The position numbers and the translations under genes were made by a program. A DNA stretch of 56,708 nucleotides, from the NCBI GenBank assembly GCA_948441945.1, contig CAOJQV010000006.1, positions 1 to 56,708 of the forward strand, read 5' to 3'. The notes below the pieces were generated by a model. It made no database searches. It was not told the origin of the DNA and saw only the letters and a list, made by a program, of their open reading frames with translations. Shown here in pieces: positions 44,564 to 56,033 of this stretch. The DNA is from an uncultured Clostridium sp. GTDB taxonomy: Bacteria; Bacillota; Clostridia; TANB77; CAG-508. The stretch's first letter is position 1. Each line of letters starts with the position of its first letter.

Positions 44564-45784
44564 TTATTTCATATATTTAATTATAAACTCTGTTCCTTTT
44601 TCTAATTCTGATTTACATTGAATAATTCCATTATCTTTTTCAATAATATTTTTAGCAAGTGAAAGTCCAATTCCTACACTATTTTCAGTAGAATTTTTCC
44701 CTTTATAAAAACGTTCAAAAATATGTCTTAATTCTTCTTTTTCAATACCTTGTCCCTCATCTTTTATTAATATTTTTGTAAACAGATTATTTTCTTCATA
44801 ACAAATTTTTATATTTCCACCATCTTTATTATGTTCAATGCAATTTTTAATAATATTAGTAATTGCTTCTTTTTGCCATTTATAGTCACCAACAAAATAA
44901 TCTTTTTCATTTCCCTCTATAATAATATTTTGATTTTTAATTTCTATTGGTATTTCCAAATTTGATATAATTTCATTAAATAATTCCTTTAAGTTTATTG
45001 TATCCTTTTTAAATTCAATTGCATTTAATTTTGATAATTTTAGTATTGAAATTACTAGCCAATTAATCCACTCTATTTGTTTACTTATTTCAAATATAAA
45101 TTTTTGTTTTGTGTTTTCATCCATATTTGGGTTATCTTTAAGATTATCTAACATTATAGTTATTGATGTTAATGGTGTTTTTAATTGATGTGAAATATCT
45201 TGAACTGATATTTTTATATTTTCTTTATCTTTTTTTGATATTTCACTTTCCTCTTTTAACATAATAGTAATTTTATATAATTCATTTTTTAGATTACTTA
45301 ATTCATCTTCACTATTTTCTTCTATATTTAAGTCATATTTTTTATTTCTTATATCATTTATATACTTTGTAATTTCATTTATTTTCTTATCTCTTTGTAC
45401 TAAATAATAAATTATAATAATTCCCCAAAACATACTAAAAATAATTATCAATATTATATTTAATTTTAGATTTAATTCCATATCATTTTCTATAGAAATA
45501 ATTGCGTTTGTATCATCTGTTTTTATACCATATTTTAAAAGTTCTTTTTTTCCTAATTCAAAATTACTGTGGTTTTTATCAGAATTGATTATATTTATTA
45601 TTTCTTTACTGTCTATCTCTGGATAATTTTGTTTTATCATCCCCATAATTTCAGATACTTTTTCATTTAGAGTAATTGTTATTTTTCTATATTGATAATA
45701 AGTCTGTATAGAAATCATAATAGATGTTAATATAGTTATGATTATCATTGGTATAATTAATTTTTTTAAATTCTTATGCTTCAT
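44564..45784 (-). CDS. Sensor histidine kinase
   Basis: The 406-aa kinase has two membrane helices (about 9-28 and 108-130) flanking a small extracytoplasmic domain of about 80 residues and a short cytoplasmic linker with acidic coiled coil. The H-box is ISHQLKTPLTSI (His near residue 197). The ATP-binding domain shows N-box IIKNCIEHN, G1 IKDEGQGI, F-box FERFYKG and G2 GIGLSLAKNI. The gap to the response regulator is one base. It probably senses a cell-envelope stress handled by the adjacent ABC transporter. Confidence 0.93.
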   Translation of the reverse strand: MKHKNLKKLIIPMIIITILTSIMISIQTYYQYRKITITLNEKVSEIMGMIKQNYPEIDSKEIINIINSDKNHSNFELGKKELLKYGIKTDDTNAIISIENDMELNLKLNIILIIIFSMFWGIIIIYYLVQRDKKINEITKYINDIRNKKYDLNIEENSEDELSNLKNELYKITIMLKEESEISKKDKENIKISVQDISHQLKTPLTSITIMLDNLKDNPNMDENTKQKFIFEISKQIEWINWLVISILKLSKLNAIEFKKDTINLKELFNEIISNLEIPIEIKNQNIIIEGNEKDYFVGDYKWQKEAITNIIKNCIEHNKDGGNIKICYEENNLFTKILIKDEGQGIEKEELRHIFERFYKGKNSTENSVGIGLSLAKNIIEKDNGIIQCKSELEKGTEFIIKYMK

Positions 45785-45785
45785 T

Positions 45786-46454
45786 TTAATCTCCTACTCT
45801 ATATCCAAGACCCCTAATCGTTTTTATAATTGTTTCATCTTCTAACTTCTCTCTAATTCTTTTAATATATACTGTTAATGTATTATCATTTACAAAATTC
45901 CCTGCCATATCCCATATTCTTTCTAATAGTTGTTCTCTTGTTATAAGTTTATTTTGATTTGTAAATAGCAATAGTAAGATTTTATATTCTAAACTTGTAA
46001 ATATAATTTCCTTATCTTCCTTATATACAACTGCTTTATTAATATCTATTTTTATATTTTTGTATTGAATTATACTTGCATTTTTTTCATTTTTGCCATA
46101 ACGTCTTAAAACTGAATTGATTCTAGATATTAATTCTCTTGTTCTAAATGGTTTTATAATATAATCATCTGCTCCTAAGTCTAAGCCTAATACAACACTT
46201 GTTTCTTCATCTTGAGCTGTTAAAAATATTACAGGAATATCTATAGTTTGTTTTATTTTTTTACAAATTTCAAATCCATTACCATCAGGTAAACCTACAT
46301 CTAATAAAATTAAGTCTATGTCTTTTTGTTCTAAATTCTCCATACATTGTTTAAAATTTAATGCTGATACTACTTCAAATTTTTCTTGTTCTAATGAATA
46401 TTTTAATCCCATAATAATTGTTTCATTGTCTTCTACTAATAATATCTTTTTCAT
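45786..46454 (-). CDS. OmpR-family response regulator
   Basis: The 222-aa regulator has a receiver domain with the acidic pair VEDN, phospho-acceptor Asp52 in LILLDVGLPDG, a conserved Thr (FLTAQDE) and Lys in IIKPFRTREL. The C-terminal winged helix ends DNTLTVYIKRIREKLED and TIRGLGYRVGD. It is 12 bases after dgkA and one base before the kinase. The tandem boxes upstream of the ABC genes are its likely target. Confidence 0.95.
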   Translation of the reverse strand: MKKILLVEDNETIIMGLKYSLEQEKFEVVSALNFKQCMENLEQKDIDLILLDVGLPDGNGFEICKKIKQTIDIPVIFLTAQDEETSVVLGLDLGADDYIIKPFRTRELISRINSVLRRYGKNEKNASIIQYKNIKIDINKAVVYKEDKEIIFTSLEYKILLLLFTNQNKLITREQLLERIWDMAGNFVNDNTLTVYIKRIREKLEDETIIKTIRGLGYRVGD

Positions 46455-46466
46455 TTTACCACCTTT

Positions 46467-46814
46467 TTAGAAAATTTTTGGAATAAATATAATAAGTCCT
46501 ATTATTGCTGAAAAAATTGCTGATACTAAAACTGCTCCTGCTGCTACGTCTTTTGCTATTTTTGCTTTTGTTTTTTTCTCCATTGTAACTAAATCAACTA
46601 CATTTTCAATTGCAGTGTTAACTAATTCTAATGATATTACCAGTCCAAATAAAATCATACAAATAATCCATTCTATTGTGCTTATTTTTAATATAATTCC
46701 ACTTATTATTACTAGCATCATCATACAGATATGTATTTTTAGATTTCTTTCTTCTTTTATTGCTACTATTATTCCTTGTATTGCATATTTAAAACTATTT
46801 ATAAATTCTTTCAT
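46467..46814 (-). CDS. dgkA: Diacylglycerol/undecaprenol kinase
   Basis: The 115-aa membrane protein has three helices, an ERNLKIH N-terminal motif and the family signature ISLELVNTAIENVVDLV. In Gram-positive bacteria this family phosphorylates undecaprenol to supply the lipid carrier of wall synthesis. It heads the unit with the two-component system and has a consensus-like promoter. Its ribosome site is weak. Confidence 0.93.
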   Translation of the reverse strand: MKEFINSFKYAIQGIIVAIKEERNLKIHICMMMLVIISGIILKISTIEWIICMILFGLVISLELVNTAIENVVDLVTMEKKTKAKIAKDVAAGAVLVSAIFSAIIGLIIFIPKIF

Positions 46815-46833
46815 TTATTATATCACCAATTCT

Positions 46834-46862
46834 ATTTTACTAAAAATATTGGTTTTTATCAA
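46834..46862 (-). promoter_or_regulatory. Sigma-A promoter of dgkA and the two-component genes
   Basis: On the minus strand TTGATA (46857-46862), a 17-base spacer and TAAAAT (46834-46839), 19 bases before the dgkA ATG. Confidence 0.75.
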
Positions 46863-46952
46863 TAGTTAGTTAAATTTGAAATTTTATAGTATAATAAAAA
46901 GTTAGATTTTATAATTTTTTGATTTTTTAAAACCTTTGTCACAAATTTCGAC

Positions 46953-46992
46953 AAAAAAAATGAGACAGATTTAACCTGTCCCAATTGTCTCG
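46953..46992 (-). terminator. Terminator after the ZIP transporter gene
   Basis: On the minus strand GAGACA...GACAG pairs with CTGTCTC, followed by ATTTTTTTT. It lies just after the ZIP stop codon. Confidence 0.85.
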
Positions 46993-46995
46993 CAT

Positions 46996-47790
46996 TTATC
47001 CTAATGCAACATCTAAAATCATCATTAATACAAATCCACAAACAACACCAAGAGTTGATAAATTCTTGTTTTCTTTTACTGATTCTGGTAATAATTCTCT
47101 AGCAACCACTATAATCATCGCTCCTGCTGCAAATGATAGTAAAAATGGTAACATACTTCTAATTGATACTACTAGCAATACTCCTATTACAGCTGATATT
47201 GGTTCAACTAATGCTGATGCCTGACCTATCATAAATGCTTTACCTTTAGAAAAGCCTTCACTTCTTAAAGGTAACGAAACAGCTGCACCTTCTGGTAGGT
47301 TTTGTATACCTATACCTACTGCTAACATAACAGCACCTATTACTGTCATACCTGGTATCCCACTAGCAATTCCTCCAAATGCTACACCGATAGCCATTCC
47401 TTCTGGTATATTATGAATAGTTATCGCTGATACCAATAAAATGCTCCTTTTTAATGATGCTTTACTCATACTTCTTTTACTTCGCAATACTTTATCTAAA
47501 AATTTATCTGATAGTAATACAAATATACCTCCACTTACAAATCCAATTGTTGGTAAAAGCCATTCTATGTATCCTAGCTCTTTAGATAGTTCTAACGAAG
47601 GCGATAACAATGACCAAAAAGAAGCTGCTATCATTACACCTGCACTGAATCCTAATACTGTATCTAAAACTTTTCTATTCATTTCTTTAAAAAAGCAAAC
47701 TATTAAGGCTCCTAGTGCTGTAATTCCCCATGTAAATGTTGTTGCAATTAATGCTTGAATTGCAGGATGTAAATTTTCAAACCAATCCAA
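46996..47790 (-). CDS. ZIP-family metal transporter
   Basis: The 264-aa protein has eight hydrophobic segments and both ZIP metal-site motifs: TIHNIPEGMAIGVAFG in helix IV and IQNLPEGAAVSLPL in helix V. A variable loop after helix III contains basic residues (LRSKRSMSKASLKR) instead of the usual histidines. It imports divalent metal, probably zinc or iron. GAGGTG lies before the ATG. It is downstream of, and in the same direction as, the P-type ATPase gene. Confidence 0.92.
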   Translation of the reverse strand: MDWFENLHPAIQALIATTFTWGITALGALIVCFFKEMNRKVLDTVLGFSAGVMIAASFWSLLSPSLELSKELGYIEWLLPTIGFVSGGIFVLLSDKFLDKVLRSKRSMSKASLKRSILLVSAITIHNIPEGMAIGVAFGGIASGIPGMTVIGAVMLAVGIGIQNLPEGAAVSLPLRSEGFSKGKAFMIGQASALVEPISAVIGVLLVVSIRSMLPFLLSFAAGAMIIVVARELLPESVKENKNLSTLGVVCGFVLMMILDVALG

Positions 47791-47848
47791 TTTAATTCAC
47801 CTCACATTACATATTATGACATTATTTTTATTTTTGTTAACAATAATT

Positions 47849-50419
47849 TTATCTATCTTTTTTAGCTTTTTTAAATATTTCCATCGTAAACAAAACAGGG
47901 ATTGTTAATAATAATAGCACTAATACCTCTTTAATTTGAACTACTGATATTTTTAAGAAATTTGCTAGAGTAGGCACACTTACAATTACTACTTGTATTA
48001 AAGATGTAATTATAATAGACCCAATTAAAAATTTATTACATATAAATGGTATTTTAAATAATGATATTTTTTCACTTCTACAATTAAATATATGGATATT
48101 TTCCATAAACACCATTAGCGTTAGCAATAAAGCTCTAGTAGTTTCTATATCTGTCTTTTTCACCTTTAATAAATACACATATACAATAAATTCTACAATT
48201 GCCATTATAACTGATGATATAAAGATTTCATTTATTAATAATTTATTAAAGATTTTTTCATCCTTTTTCTTCACCTTTTTATTCATTACATCTTCTATAT
48301 CTTTTTCAAATGCCAAGGCATCTCCTTGAATTCCATTACTAATCAAATTCAACCATAATAATTGAATTGCAACAAGTGGAATTGGCAATCCAAATATAAT
48401 TGCAAGAACAAATAATATAATTTCTGAAAATCCTGTTGATAACAATAAATATATTACTTTTCTTATATTATTATAAGCTTTTCTTCCTTCTTCTACTCCT
48501 TTTACAATACTAGAAAAATTATCATCTACAATTATCATATTTCCAGTTTCTTTTGCAATATCTGTTCCACTTCCCATTGCAACACCAATATTTGCTGCTT
48601 TAAGTGCTGGTGTATCATTAACACCATCTCCTGTAACTGCTATAAATTCTCCATCATTTTTAAATTTTTCTACAATCTCTAATTTTTCAATTGGAGTAAC
48701 TCTTGCATGGACATCATCTATTCCTAATCTCTTTGCTATTGCTTCAGCTGTAAGTTTGTAATCTCCTGTTATCATAGATACTCCAATACCCGCTTTTTTA
48801 CACTCATTAATTGCTTCTGCAACATCTTCTCTAATTGGATCCACAAATGCTACCATACCTATATAAGTAAGTTTTGGAATGTCTTTTTCTGTATATTTAT
48901 TATCTCCTAAATTTGTAGCTACACCTTTTGCTAGTGCAATTACTCTAAATCCTTCATTAGATAGATTGTCAGCTTGATTTATAATTTTATTATAATCTAA
49001 CTCTACTACATTTTCACCAAACTGCATTTTATCACAAAATTCTAGAACTTTTTCCACTCCACCTTTAACAGTTGAAATATAGTTTATTCCTTTATCTGAA
49101 TTTTCTTTATATAGAACAGATGAGTATTTTAATCGTGATTCATACGGAATCATATCTATAATTTCACAGTCTTTTTTCACATTTAATTTATATCCCAATG
49201 CTAAAAAAGCAATATCTATTGCATCACCATGATACTTCCATTTTTCATTCTCAAACTTTAAATCTGCTTCATTGTTAAGCATCCCTAATTTAGCAATTTC
49301 TTTTATTTGATTTATACTTGCTTTTTCCATATTTTCATCAGTTTCCGCTTCTCCTAAGTCATTATACCCTACACCTGTTATATAAGCAGTATTATCATTA
49401 GGAAGTACTACTCTTTTAGCTGTTTGTTCATTTACTGTAAGAGTTCCTGTCTTGTCTGTTGCAATCCTTGTACAACTTCCTAAACTTTCTACTGCATTTA
49501 ATTTTTTAACAATAACATTTTTCTTTGCCATTTTAGAGGCAGATATTGACAAAACAATTGTCATTGCAATTGTTAAACCTTCTGGAATTGCTGATACTGT
49601 TAGTGCAACTACTGTTGAAAATATATCTGAAATACTATAAGATTTTAAATATAAAAATATAGACATAATACTTGCAAATAGTATAAATCCAATACTAATC
49701 TGCTTAGAAAAGTTTTCCATTCTTATTATTAATGGTGATTTTGTTTCTTCGCTTGTTATTACATTTTCTGCAACTTTTCCAAATTCTGTATTTTTACCTA
49801 CAGATATTACAACTCCTTTTCCTCTTCCTTTTGTTACAATAGTTCCTGCATAAGCTATATTAATTCTATCTACTAAATCTGCTCTATCTTCTTGTATTTC
49901 TGTATCTTTAAATTTAGGAATTGATTCTCCTGTAAGTATTGATTCATCTATTGATAATTCATTTACTTCTATTAATCTCAAATCTGCTGGAACTTTATCT
50001 CCAGATTCTAATAAAATTATATCTCCAACTACAATATTTTCTGAATCTATTAGTTTAACTTCTCCATCTCTTAGAACTTTTGAATTAATTCTTATCATAT
50101 TTTCTAGTTTTTGGCTATTCTTTTCTGAGTTCCACTCTTGGTGAGTTCCTATTATTGAATTTATTATAATTACAGCAAAAATAAAAATAGCATCAGCTTG
50201 AGCTTTTGTAAGTATTGCAAATATTGCTGCCACTACTAATATTGCTATTATTGGGCTTTTAAATTGTTCTATAAAAATTTGTAATAAAGTTTCCTTTTTT
50301 GCTTTGGGGATTGTATTTTTTCCATTTTTTTTGATTCTTATTTCTGCTTCTTTGTCTGTTAGCCCCACTTTACTTGTATTAAAATACTTTAATACTTCTT
50401 CTATATTTTTATTCCACAT
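47849..50419 (-). CDS. Cation-transporting P-type ATPase (Ca2+-ATPase-like)
   Basis: The 856-aa pump has the actuator loop ILTGES, the phosphorylation site IATDKTGTLT (Asp near residue 322), the nucleotide-binding domain and the hinge MITGDYKLTAEAIAKRLG with VTGDGVNDTPALKAA. Transmembrane segment 4 carries AIPEGLTIAMTIVLS, the Pro-Glu-Gly-Leu of the type II Ca2+/PMR1-like pumps. The last six helices form the cation-transporting ATPase C-domain. Calcium export is most likely, though type II bacterial pumps vary. Confidence 0.92.
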   Translation of the reverse strand: MWNKNIEEVLKYFNTSKVGLTDKEAEIRIKKNGKNTIPKAKKETLLQIFIEQFKSPIIAILVVAAIFAILTKAQADAIFIFAVIIINSIIGTHQEWNSEKNSQKLENMIRINSKVLRDGEVKLIDSENIVVGDIILLESGDKVPADLRLIEVNELSIDESILTGESIPKFKDTEIQEDRADLVDRINIAYAGTIVTKGRGKGVVISVGKNTEFGKVAENVITSEETKSPLIIRMENFSKQISIGFILFASIMSIFLYLKSYSISDIFSTVVALTVSAIPEGLTIAMTIVLSISASKMAKKNVIVKKLNAVESLGSCTRIATDKTGTLTVNEQTAKRVVLPNDNTAYITGVGYNDLGEAETDENMEKASINQIKEIAKLGMLNNEADLKFENEKWKYHGDAIDIAFLALGYKLNVKKDCEIIDMIPYESRLKYSSVLYKENSDKGINYISTVKGGVEKVLEFCDKMQFGENVVELDYNKIINQADNLSNEGFRVIALAKGVATNLGDNKYTEKDIPKLTYIGMVAFVDPIREDVAEAINECKKAGIGVSMITGDYKLTAEAIAKRLGIDDVHARVTPIEKLEIVEKFKNDGEFIAVTGDGVNDTPALKAANIGVAMGSGTDIAKETGNMIIVDDNFSSIVKGVEEGRKAYNNIRKVIYLLLSTGFSEIILFVLAIIFGLPIPLVAIQLLWLNLISNGIQGDALAFEKDIEDVMNKKVKKKDEKIFNKLLINEIFISSVIMAIVEFIVYVYLLKVKKTDIETTRALLLTLMVFMENIHIFNCRSEKISLFKIPFICNKFLIGSIIITSLIQVVIVSVPTLANFLKISVVQIKEVLVLLLLTIPVLFTMEIFKKAKKDR

Positions 50420-50471
50420 AAAAATAAAACTCCTTTTTGGTTATTGTTACCATTAAGAAGTTTTTTATTCT

Positions 50472-51194
50472 TCATTTTATTAAGTCCTTCACTACTTCAC
50501 TCGCTATGATTAATCCTGCACAAGATGGCACAAAAGAAATACTTCCTGGTACTTGTTTTTTTGTATCATCTTTATCTATCATTTGTTGTAATAATTCTTG
50601 ATTAGGTTTTATTGGCTCTTCTTTTGAGTACAAAACTTTTAATTTTTTAATTTCTCTTGCTTTTAACTCTTTTCTCATAACTTTAGCTAATGGACATACG
50701 CTTGTATTATAAATATCATCAATTTCAAACATTTCAGGTTTTAACTTATTGCCTGTTCCCATTGAAGAAATGATTGGTATATTTAATTTATTACATTCCA
50801 TAACTAATGAAATTTTAGCTGTAATTGTATCAATTGCATCTACTACATAGTCTATAGTTTTATCTATTATATTGCTATTTGAATCTGGCATATAGAATTC
50901 TTTATATATTGTTACTTTAGCTTCTGGATTTATTTCTAAAATTCTTTCTTTCATTACATCCACTTTATATTTTCCTAATGTTTTTTTAGTTGCTATTAAT
51001 TGTCTATTTAAATTTGTTATGCTTACTGTATCATTATCAATTAAAATAAAGTTTCCAATACCCGCTCTTGCTAATGCTTCTACCACAAAAGACCCTACTC
51101 CACCAATTCCAAATATTGCAACTTTTGCATTATGTAATTTTTCTAACCCTTGTTTTCCAATTATTAGTTCTGTTCTTGAAAATTGATTTATCAT
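50472..51194 (-). CDS. tcdA: tRNA threonylcarbamoyladenosine dehydratase (E1-like)
   Basis: The 240-aa ThiF/MoeB-like enzyme has the nucleotide-binding GIGGVGSFVVEALARAGIG, DNDTVSITNLNRQL, and CPLAKVMRKELK. The C-terminal CAGLIIASEVVKDL is typical of TcdA, which cyclises t6A to ct6A in ANN-reading tRNAs. A second Cys (Cys in SVCPLAK) may be the structural or catalytic one. AGAGGAAAAA precedes the ATG. Confidence 0.9.
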   Translation of the reverse strand: MINQFSRTELIIGKQGLEKLHNAKVAIFGIGGVGSFVVEALARAGIGNFILIDNDTVSITNLNRQLIATKKTLGKYKVDVMKERILEINPEAKVTIYKEFYMPDSNSNIIDKTIDYVVDAIDTITAKISLVMECNKLNIPIISSMGTGNKLKPEMFEIDDIYNTSVCPLAKVMRKELKAREIKKLKVLYSKEEPIKPNQELLQQMIDKDDTKKQVPGSISFVPSCAGLIIASEVVKDLIK

Positions 51195-51212
51195 TTTTTC
51201 CTCTTTTCATAT

Positions 51213-52802
51213 TTAATTTATCATTATATTATTACTTTTTGAATATTCGATTGTTATTCCTTCACCTTTATGTGGATATTTTGTTGAATATACTGTGTCA
51301 ACAGTAAATATCATTGCTAATAATATGCATACTATTATTTTAACTTTAGTTGTTACTTTTTGGAATTGTTTTTCTAAAAATGGAGCTACAAAGTATACAC
51401 AAATACAACTTCCAAATCCAAAAAATAATGCACATTCCAAACATATTCTACCATTTATATTCATAAATGTTCCTGTATAATCCCAATACTTTATTCCTTT
51501 AGTCATTTCTATATACCATGATGTTAAATATTCTATTATTGAACAAATTATCATGTTCACATTAAATGTTAAAAGTGGGTTTTTTAACATCTTTCTTATA
51601 ATTTTAAATTTGGTTAATAAAATTATAGTAGTACATCCTGTTCCATATATAGGAAGCCATGGGCCATATAAACTTCCTCTGTTTACTAATATTCCATCTC
51701 TAAATAAATATAGTCCTACTTCCCATAACCATCCAACAAATGAAAAGGTAAAGAAGAATAATATAATAGATGTTATTTCGTAATTTTTACTATAATCTAT
51801 TTTTATCTTTTTATTATATTTGTCTGGATATTGTAACAATCCATGATTTTCATATAAGTTTTCGTCATTTAATGCTTCATATTGCATTTTTTTATTTTGT
51901 ATATATTCTTTTCTTAATATTGTATATAATTGTGTATATGATGCTTTAACATAAGGTGTTACATATATTCCAGCTAATCCAAATGTAATATATTCTAAGA
52001 TGTGCCATCCTAAAAAGCTTAAATCCATATAAAATGTTTTTAATTTATTTCCGTTCATCATTTCTCTTGACATTTTTATTGCATCATTTGGTTTTATGTT
52101 TGTATTTTCTGCAATTATAAAAGGCACCATTTTATAAGAATATTCTTTTATTATTCCCCCAATTATTGTTAAGTTCCATAAGTCTTTATATATATTACGT
52201 AAAAGTATTGTTTTTACACAGTTCCAATATCTTCCTTTTCTATATGGATATAAAATTCGTTTAAATTTCGTTTTTTTATAGTTTTTACTTTCTAAGAATA
52301 TTCTACTTTCTCCTACTACAATAGGGTTTGTTAGGAAAATTTTTATTAGAAGTCCTAAAAATGTTGTTATTATAATAAGGAATTCTGCTATTTTTAATTT
52401 TGTACTATAATCTGTTATAGAATTTACAAATTTTTGTAATTGTGTTTGTCCATTTGTTATTGTATTGAAAATAACATAAAATGTACCTTTTGTTACATTG
52501 TGTTTTTCGTTTAAGTTTTTTATTGTTCCATCTGCTGTTCCAAATAAAATTTGACTTATTATACTGTCTATGTATTTATTTATTGAGATTTCCCCTTCAT
52601 TGCTTTCTAGTAACCTTATTTCTTCTCCTCTTGTTTGTCTTATTAAGATTTCTGTTATATTTTTTATGTTTGATATTCCATTTTTGTTGCTTTTATATTC
52701 TCCTAATATGAAGGACATTATAAATCCTACAAAGATTAGTGTCCATATATTGTTTTTTATTATTTTTTTACTTTGTTTTTTTATTTCTTTTATTTTCCAC
52801 AT
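51213..52802 (-). CDS. DUF975-like domain fused to a CmpB-type membrane domain
   Basis: The 529-aa membrane protein joins two families. Residues 1-300 match the DUF975 pattern (KQSKKIIKNNIWTLIFVGFI, KMSREMMNGNKLKTFYMDLS, FLGWHILEYITFGLAGIYVT, KASYTQLY). Residues 345-520 match the CmpB/DUF1113 family (FSFVGWLWEVGLYLFRDGIL, NRGSLYGPWLPIYGTG, LEYLTSWYIE-like). Both occur separately in Firmicutes as membrane proteins without proven function. The gap to tcdA downstream is 18 bases. Confidence 0.78.
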   Translation of the reverse strand: MWKIKEIKKQSKKIIKNNIWTLIFVGFIMSFILGEYKSNKNGISNIKNITEILIRQTRGEEIRLLESNEGEISINKYIDSIISQILFGTADGTIKNLNEKHNVTKGTFYVIFNTITNGQTQLQKFVNSITDYSTKLKIAEFLIIITTFLGLLIKIFLTNPIVVGESRIFLESKNYKKTKFKRILYPYRKGRYWNCVKTILLRNIYKDLWNLTIIGGIIKEYSYKMVPFIIAENTNIKPNDAIKMSREMMNGNKLKTFYMDLSFLGWHILEYITFGLAGIYVTPYVKASYTQLYTILRKEYIQNKKMQYEALNDENLYENHGLLQYPDKYNKKIKIDYSKNYEITSIILFFFTFSFVGWLWEVGLYLFRDGILVNRGSLYGPWLPIYGTGCTTIILLTKFKIIRKMLKNPLLTFNVNMIICSIIEYLTSWYIEMTKGIKYWDYTGTFMNINGRICLECALFFGFGSCICVYFVAPFLEKQFQKVTTKVKIIVCILLAMIFTVDTVYSTKYPHKGEGITIEYSKSNNIMIN

Positions 52803-52909
52803 TTCTTTTTCCCTTTTGTTTAGTTTTTTTTATTATATCATTTGTGTTTTTTATTTTCTAGTGTTTGCAAAAAATCTAGTTCAAAAATGTATTTTTTTCG
52901 AAAAATGTA

Positions 52910-52938
52910 TTGACAAATTCTGTTCATAATATTATAAT
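52910..52938 (+). promoter_or_regulatory. Sigma-A promoter of tRNA-Leu
   Basis: Consensus TTGACA (52910-52915), a 17-base spacer and consensus TATAAT (52933-52938), 38 bases before the tRNA. Confidence 0.92.
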
Positions 52939-52976
52939 ATCAATTGTCGTTAGGCAAATCCAGTTCAATTATATAT

Positions 52977-53064
52977 GCAGATGTGGCGGAACTGGTAGAC
53001 GCACAGGACTTAAAATCCTGCGGTTGAATAAACCGTGCCGGTTCGATTCCGGCCATCTGCACCA
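52977..53064 (+). tRNA. trnL: tRNA-Leu (anticodon UAA)
   Basis: The 88-base gene has acceptor arms GCAGATG/CATCTGC, an A discriminator and encoded CCA. The anticodon stem is CAGGA/TCCTG with loop CTTAAAA, so the anticodon is UAA. It has a long class II variable arm and T arm GCCGG-TTCGATT-CCGGC. It borders the mobile element region, but no repeat of its 3' end is seen in the window. Confidence 0.96.
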
Positions 53065-53150
53065 CAAGCAATTTTCGTCGAACTTTTTGAAAGTCTTGAT
53101 ATAACTTAATTTTAAGGCTATAAAAATTTTGATGAACACAAAAATCTTAT

Positions 53151-53178
53151 TCCAACTCTTAGGAGTTGGACTTTTTTT
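53151..53178 (+). terminator. Terminator downstream of tRNA-Leu
   Basis: TCCAACTC-TTA-GGAGTTGGA followed by CTTTTTTT. Confidence 0.9.
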
Positions 53179-53180
53179 GA

Positions 53181-53489
<309 letters not shown>

Positions 53490-53507
53490 GAGAAAACGGC
53501 AAAACAT

Positions 53508-53598
53508 TTTAGAGTTTTAAAAAATTATACTATATTGGTTTATTTGTGTTTTTTAAGAGAATTATAGAGATAGTTAATAATAAATATAAAACTCTAAA
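53508..53598. repeat. Inverted repeat in the leader of the recombinase gene
   Basis: TTTAGAGTTTTA (53508-53519) and its exact complement TAAAACTCTAAA (53587-53598) enclose 67 very AT-rich bases. It may be a recombinase or regulator binding site near the element end. Confidence 0.6.
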
Positions 53599-53636
53599 GT
53601 GCTAATAGCCAAACCTATGCTATGTGGCACTTTTTT
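53596..53636 (+). terminator. Hairpin with T-tract upstream of the recombinase
   Basis: AAAGTGC and GCACTTTTTT enclose an inner ATAGC/GCTAT stem. It lies 45 bases before the recombinase start, so it could attenuate its transcription. Confidence 0.75.
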
Positions 53637-53680
53637 AGTTGCCTTTCTATTCATAATTTGGAAGGAGGAATATTTATAGA

Positions 53681-55511
<1,831 letters not shown>

Positions 55512-55539
55512 AAATAAAAAATTATGGAGGTAAAAACAA

Positions 55540-55917
55540 ATGGAAAATAAAGAAATAAAAGAAAATAAATATGGAATTGAATACACAAAACAAGGAGATT
55601 ATTATATGCCAAATCTAGTATTAGAAAAAGAAAAAGTAGAATTAAACAAGTATGGTAGAGCAAGATTAGACTATCTAAAAACAAATAAAAAAGCAGAATA
55701 TATGATAATGTTTACAAAAGGAACTCTTAATAAACATCTAAAAGAAGTACAAGAAACAGCCGAAAAAAGATTAGATTTTATGATAAATGAATTAGTAAAA
55801 AAAGAAAATATAACAGAAGAATTGAAATCAAAAAATCAATTAGCTTGGGTAGCAGCAATGAATTCTATTAAAGCACAAGCAGAAGAAATTATATATAGTG
55901 AACTAATTTATGTGTGA
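55540..55917 (+). CDS. tnpV: TnpV-like transposon-encoded protein
   Basis: The 125-aa product has the TnpV features YTKQGDYYMPNLVLEKEKVE, then KYGRARLDYLKTNKKAEYMI, MFTKGTLNKHLKEVQETAEK and NQLAWVAAMNSIKAQAEEII. TnpV is a small protein of unknown role carried by clostridial mobilisable transposons. ATGGAGGTAAAAACAA precedes the start. Spacing to the recombinase is 28 bases, so one transcript is likely. Confidence 0.88.
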   Translation: MENKEIKENKYGIEYTKQGDYYMPNLVLEKEKVELNKYGRARLDYLKTNKKAEYMIMFTKGTLNKHLKEVQETAEKRLDFMINELVKKENITEELKSKNQLAWVAAMNSIKAQAEEIIYSELIYV

Positions 55918-55964
55918 GTACAACCTAAAAATATTGATTTAGCAAGCAACGTATTTGTACTCAC
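55914..55964. other. Candidate oriT inverted repeat
   Basis: GTGAGTACAA (55914-55923) and its exact complement TTGTACTCAC (55955-55964) sit just upstream of mobC and the relaxase gene, the usual place of oriT. A second small palindrome, GGGACAAGTCCC, follows at 55986-55997. The nick site cannot be identified. Confidence 0.5.
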
Positions 55965-56033
55965 GCCACAAATACTAATAAGAATGGGACAAGTCCCAAA
56001 CCCTAATACGAAAAAAGAAAGCGAGATGAATTC

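Noticed and set aside
53036..53064. The 3' end of tRNA-Leu as the integration site of the element
   Set aside because: The recombinase is a large serine enzyme, which rarely uses tRNA genes, and no second copy of the tRNA end is seen in the window.
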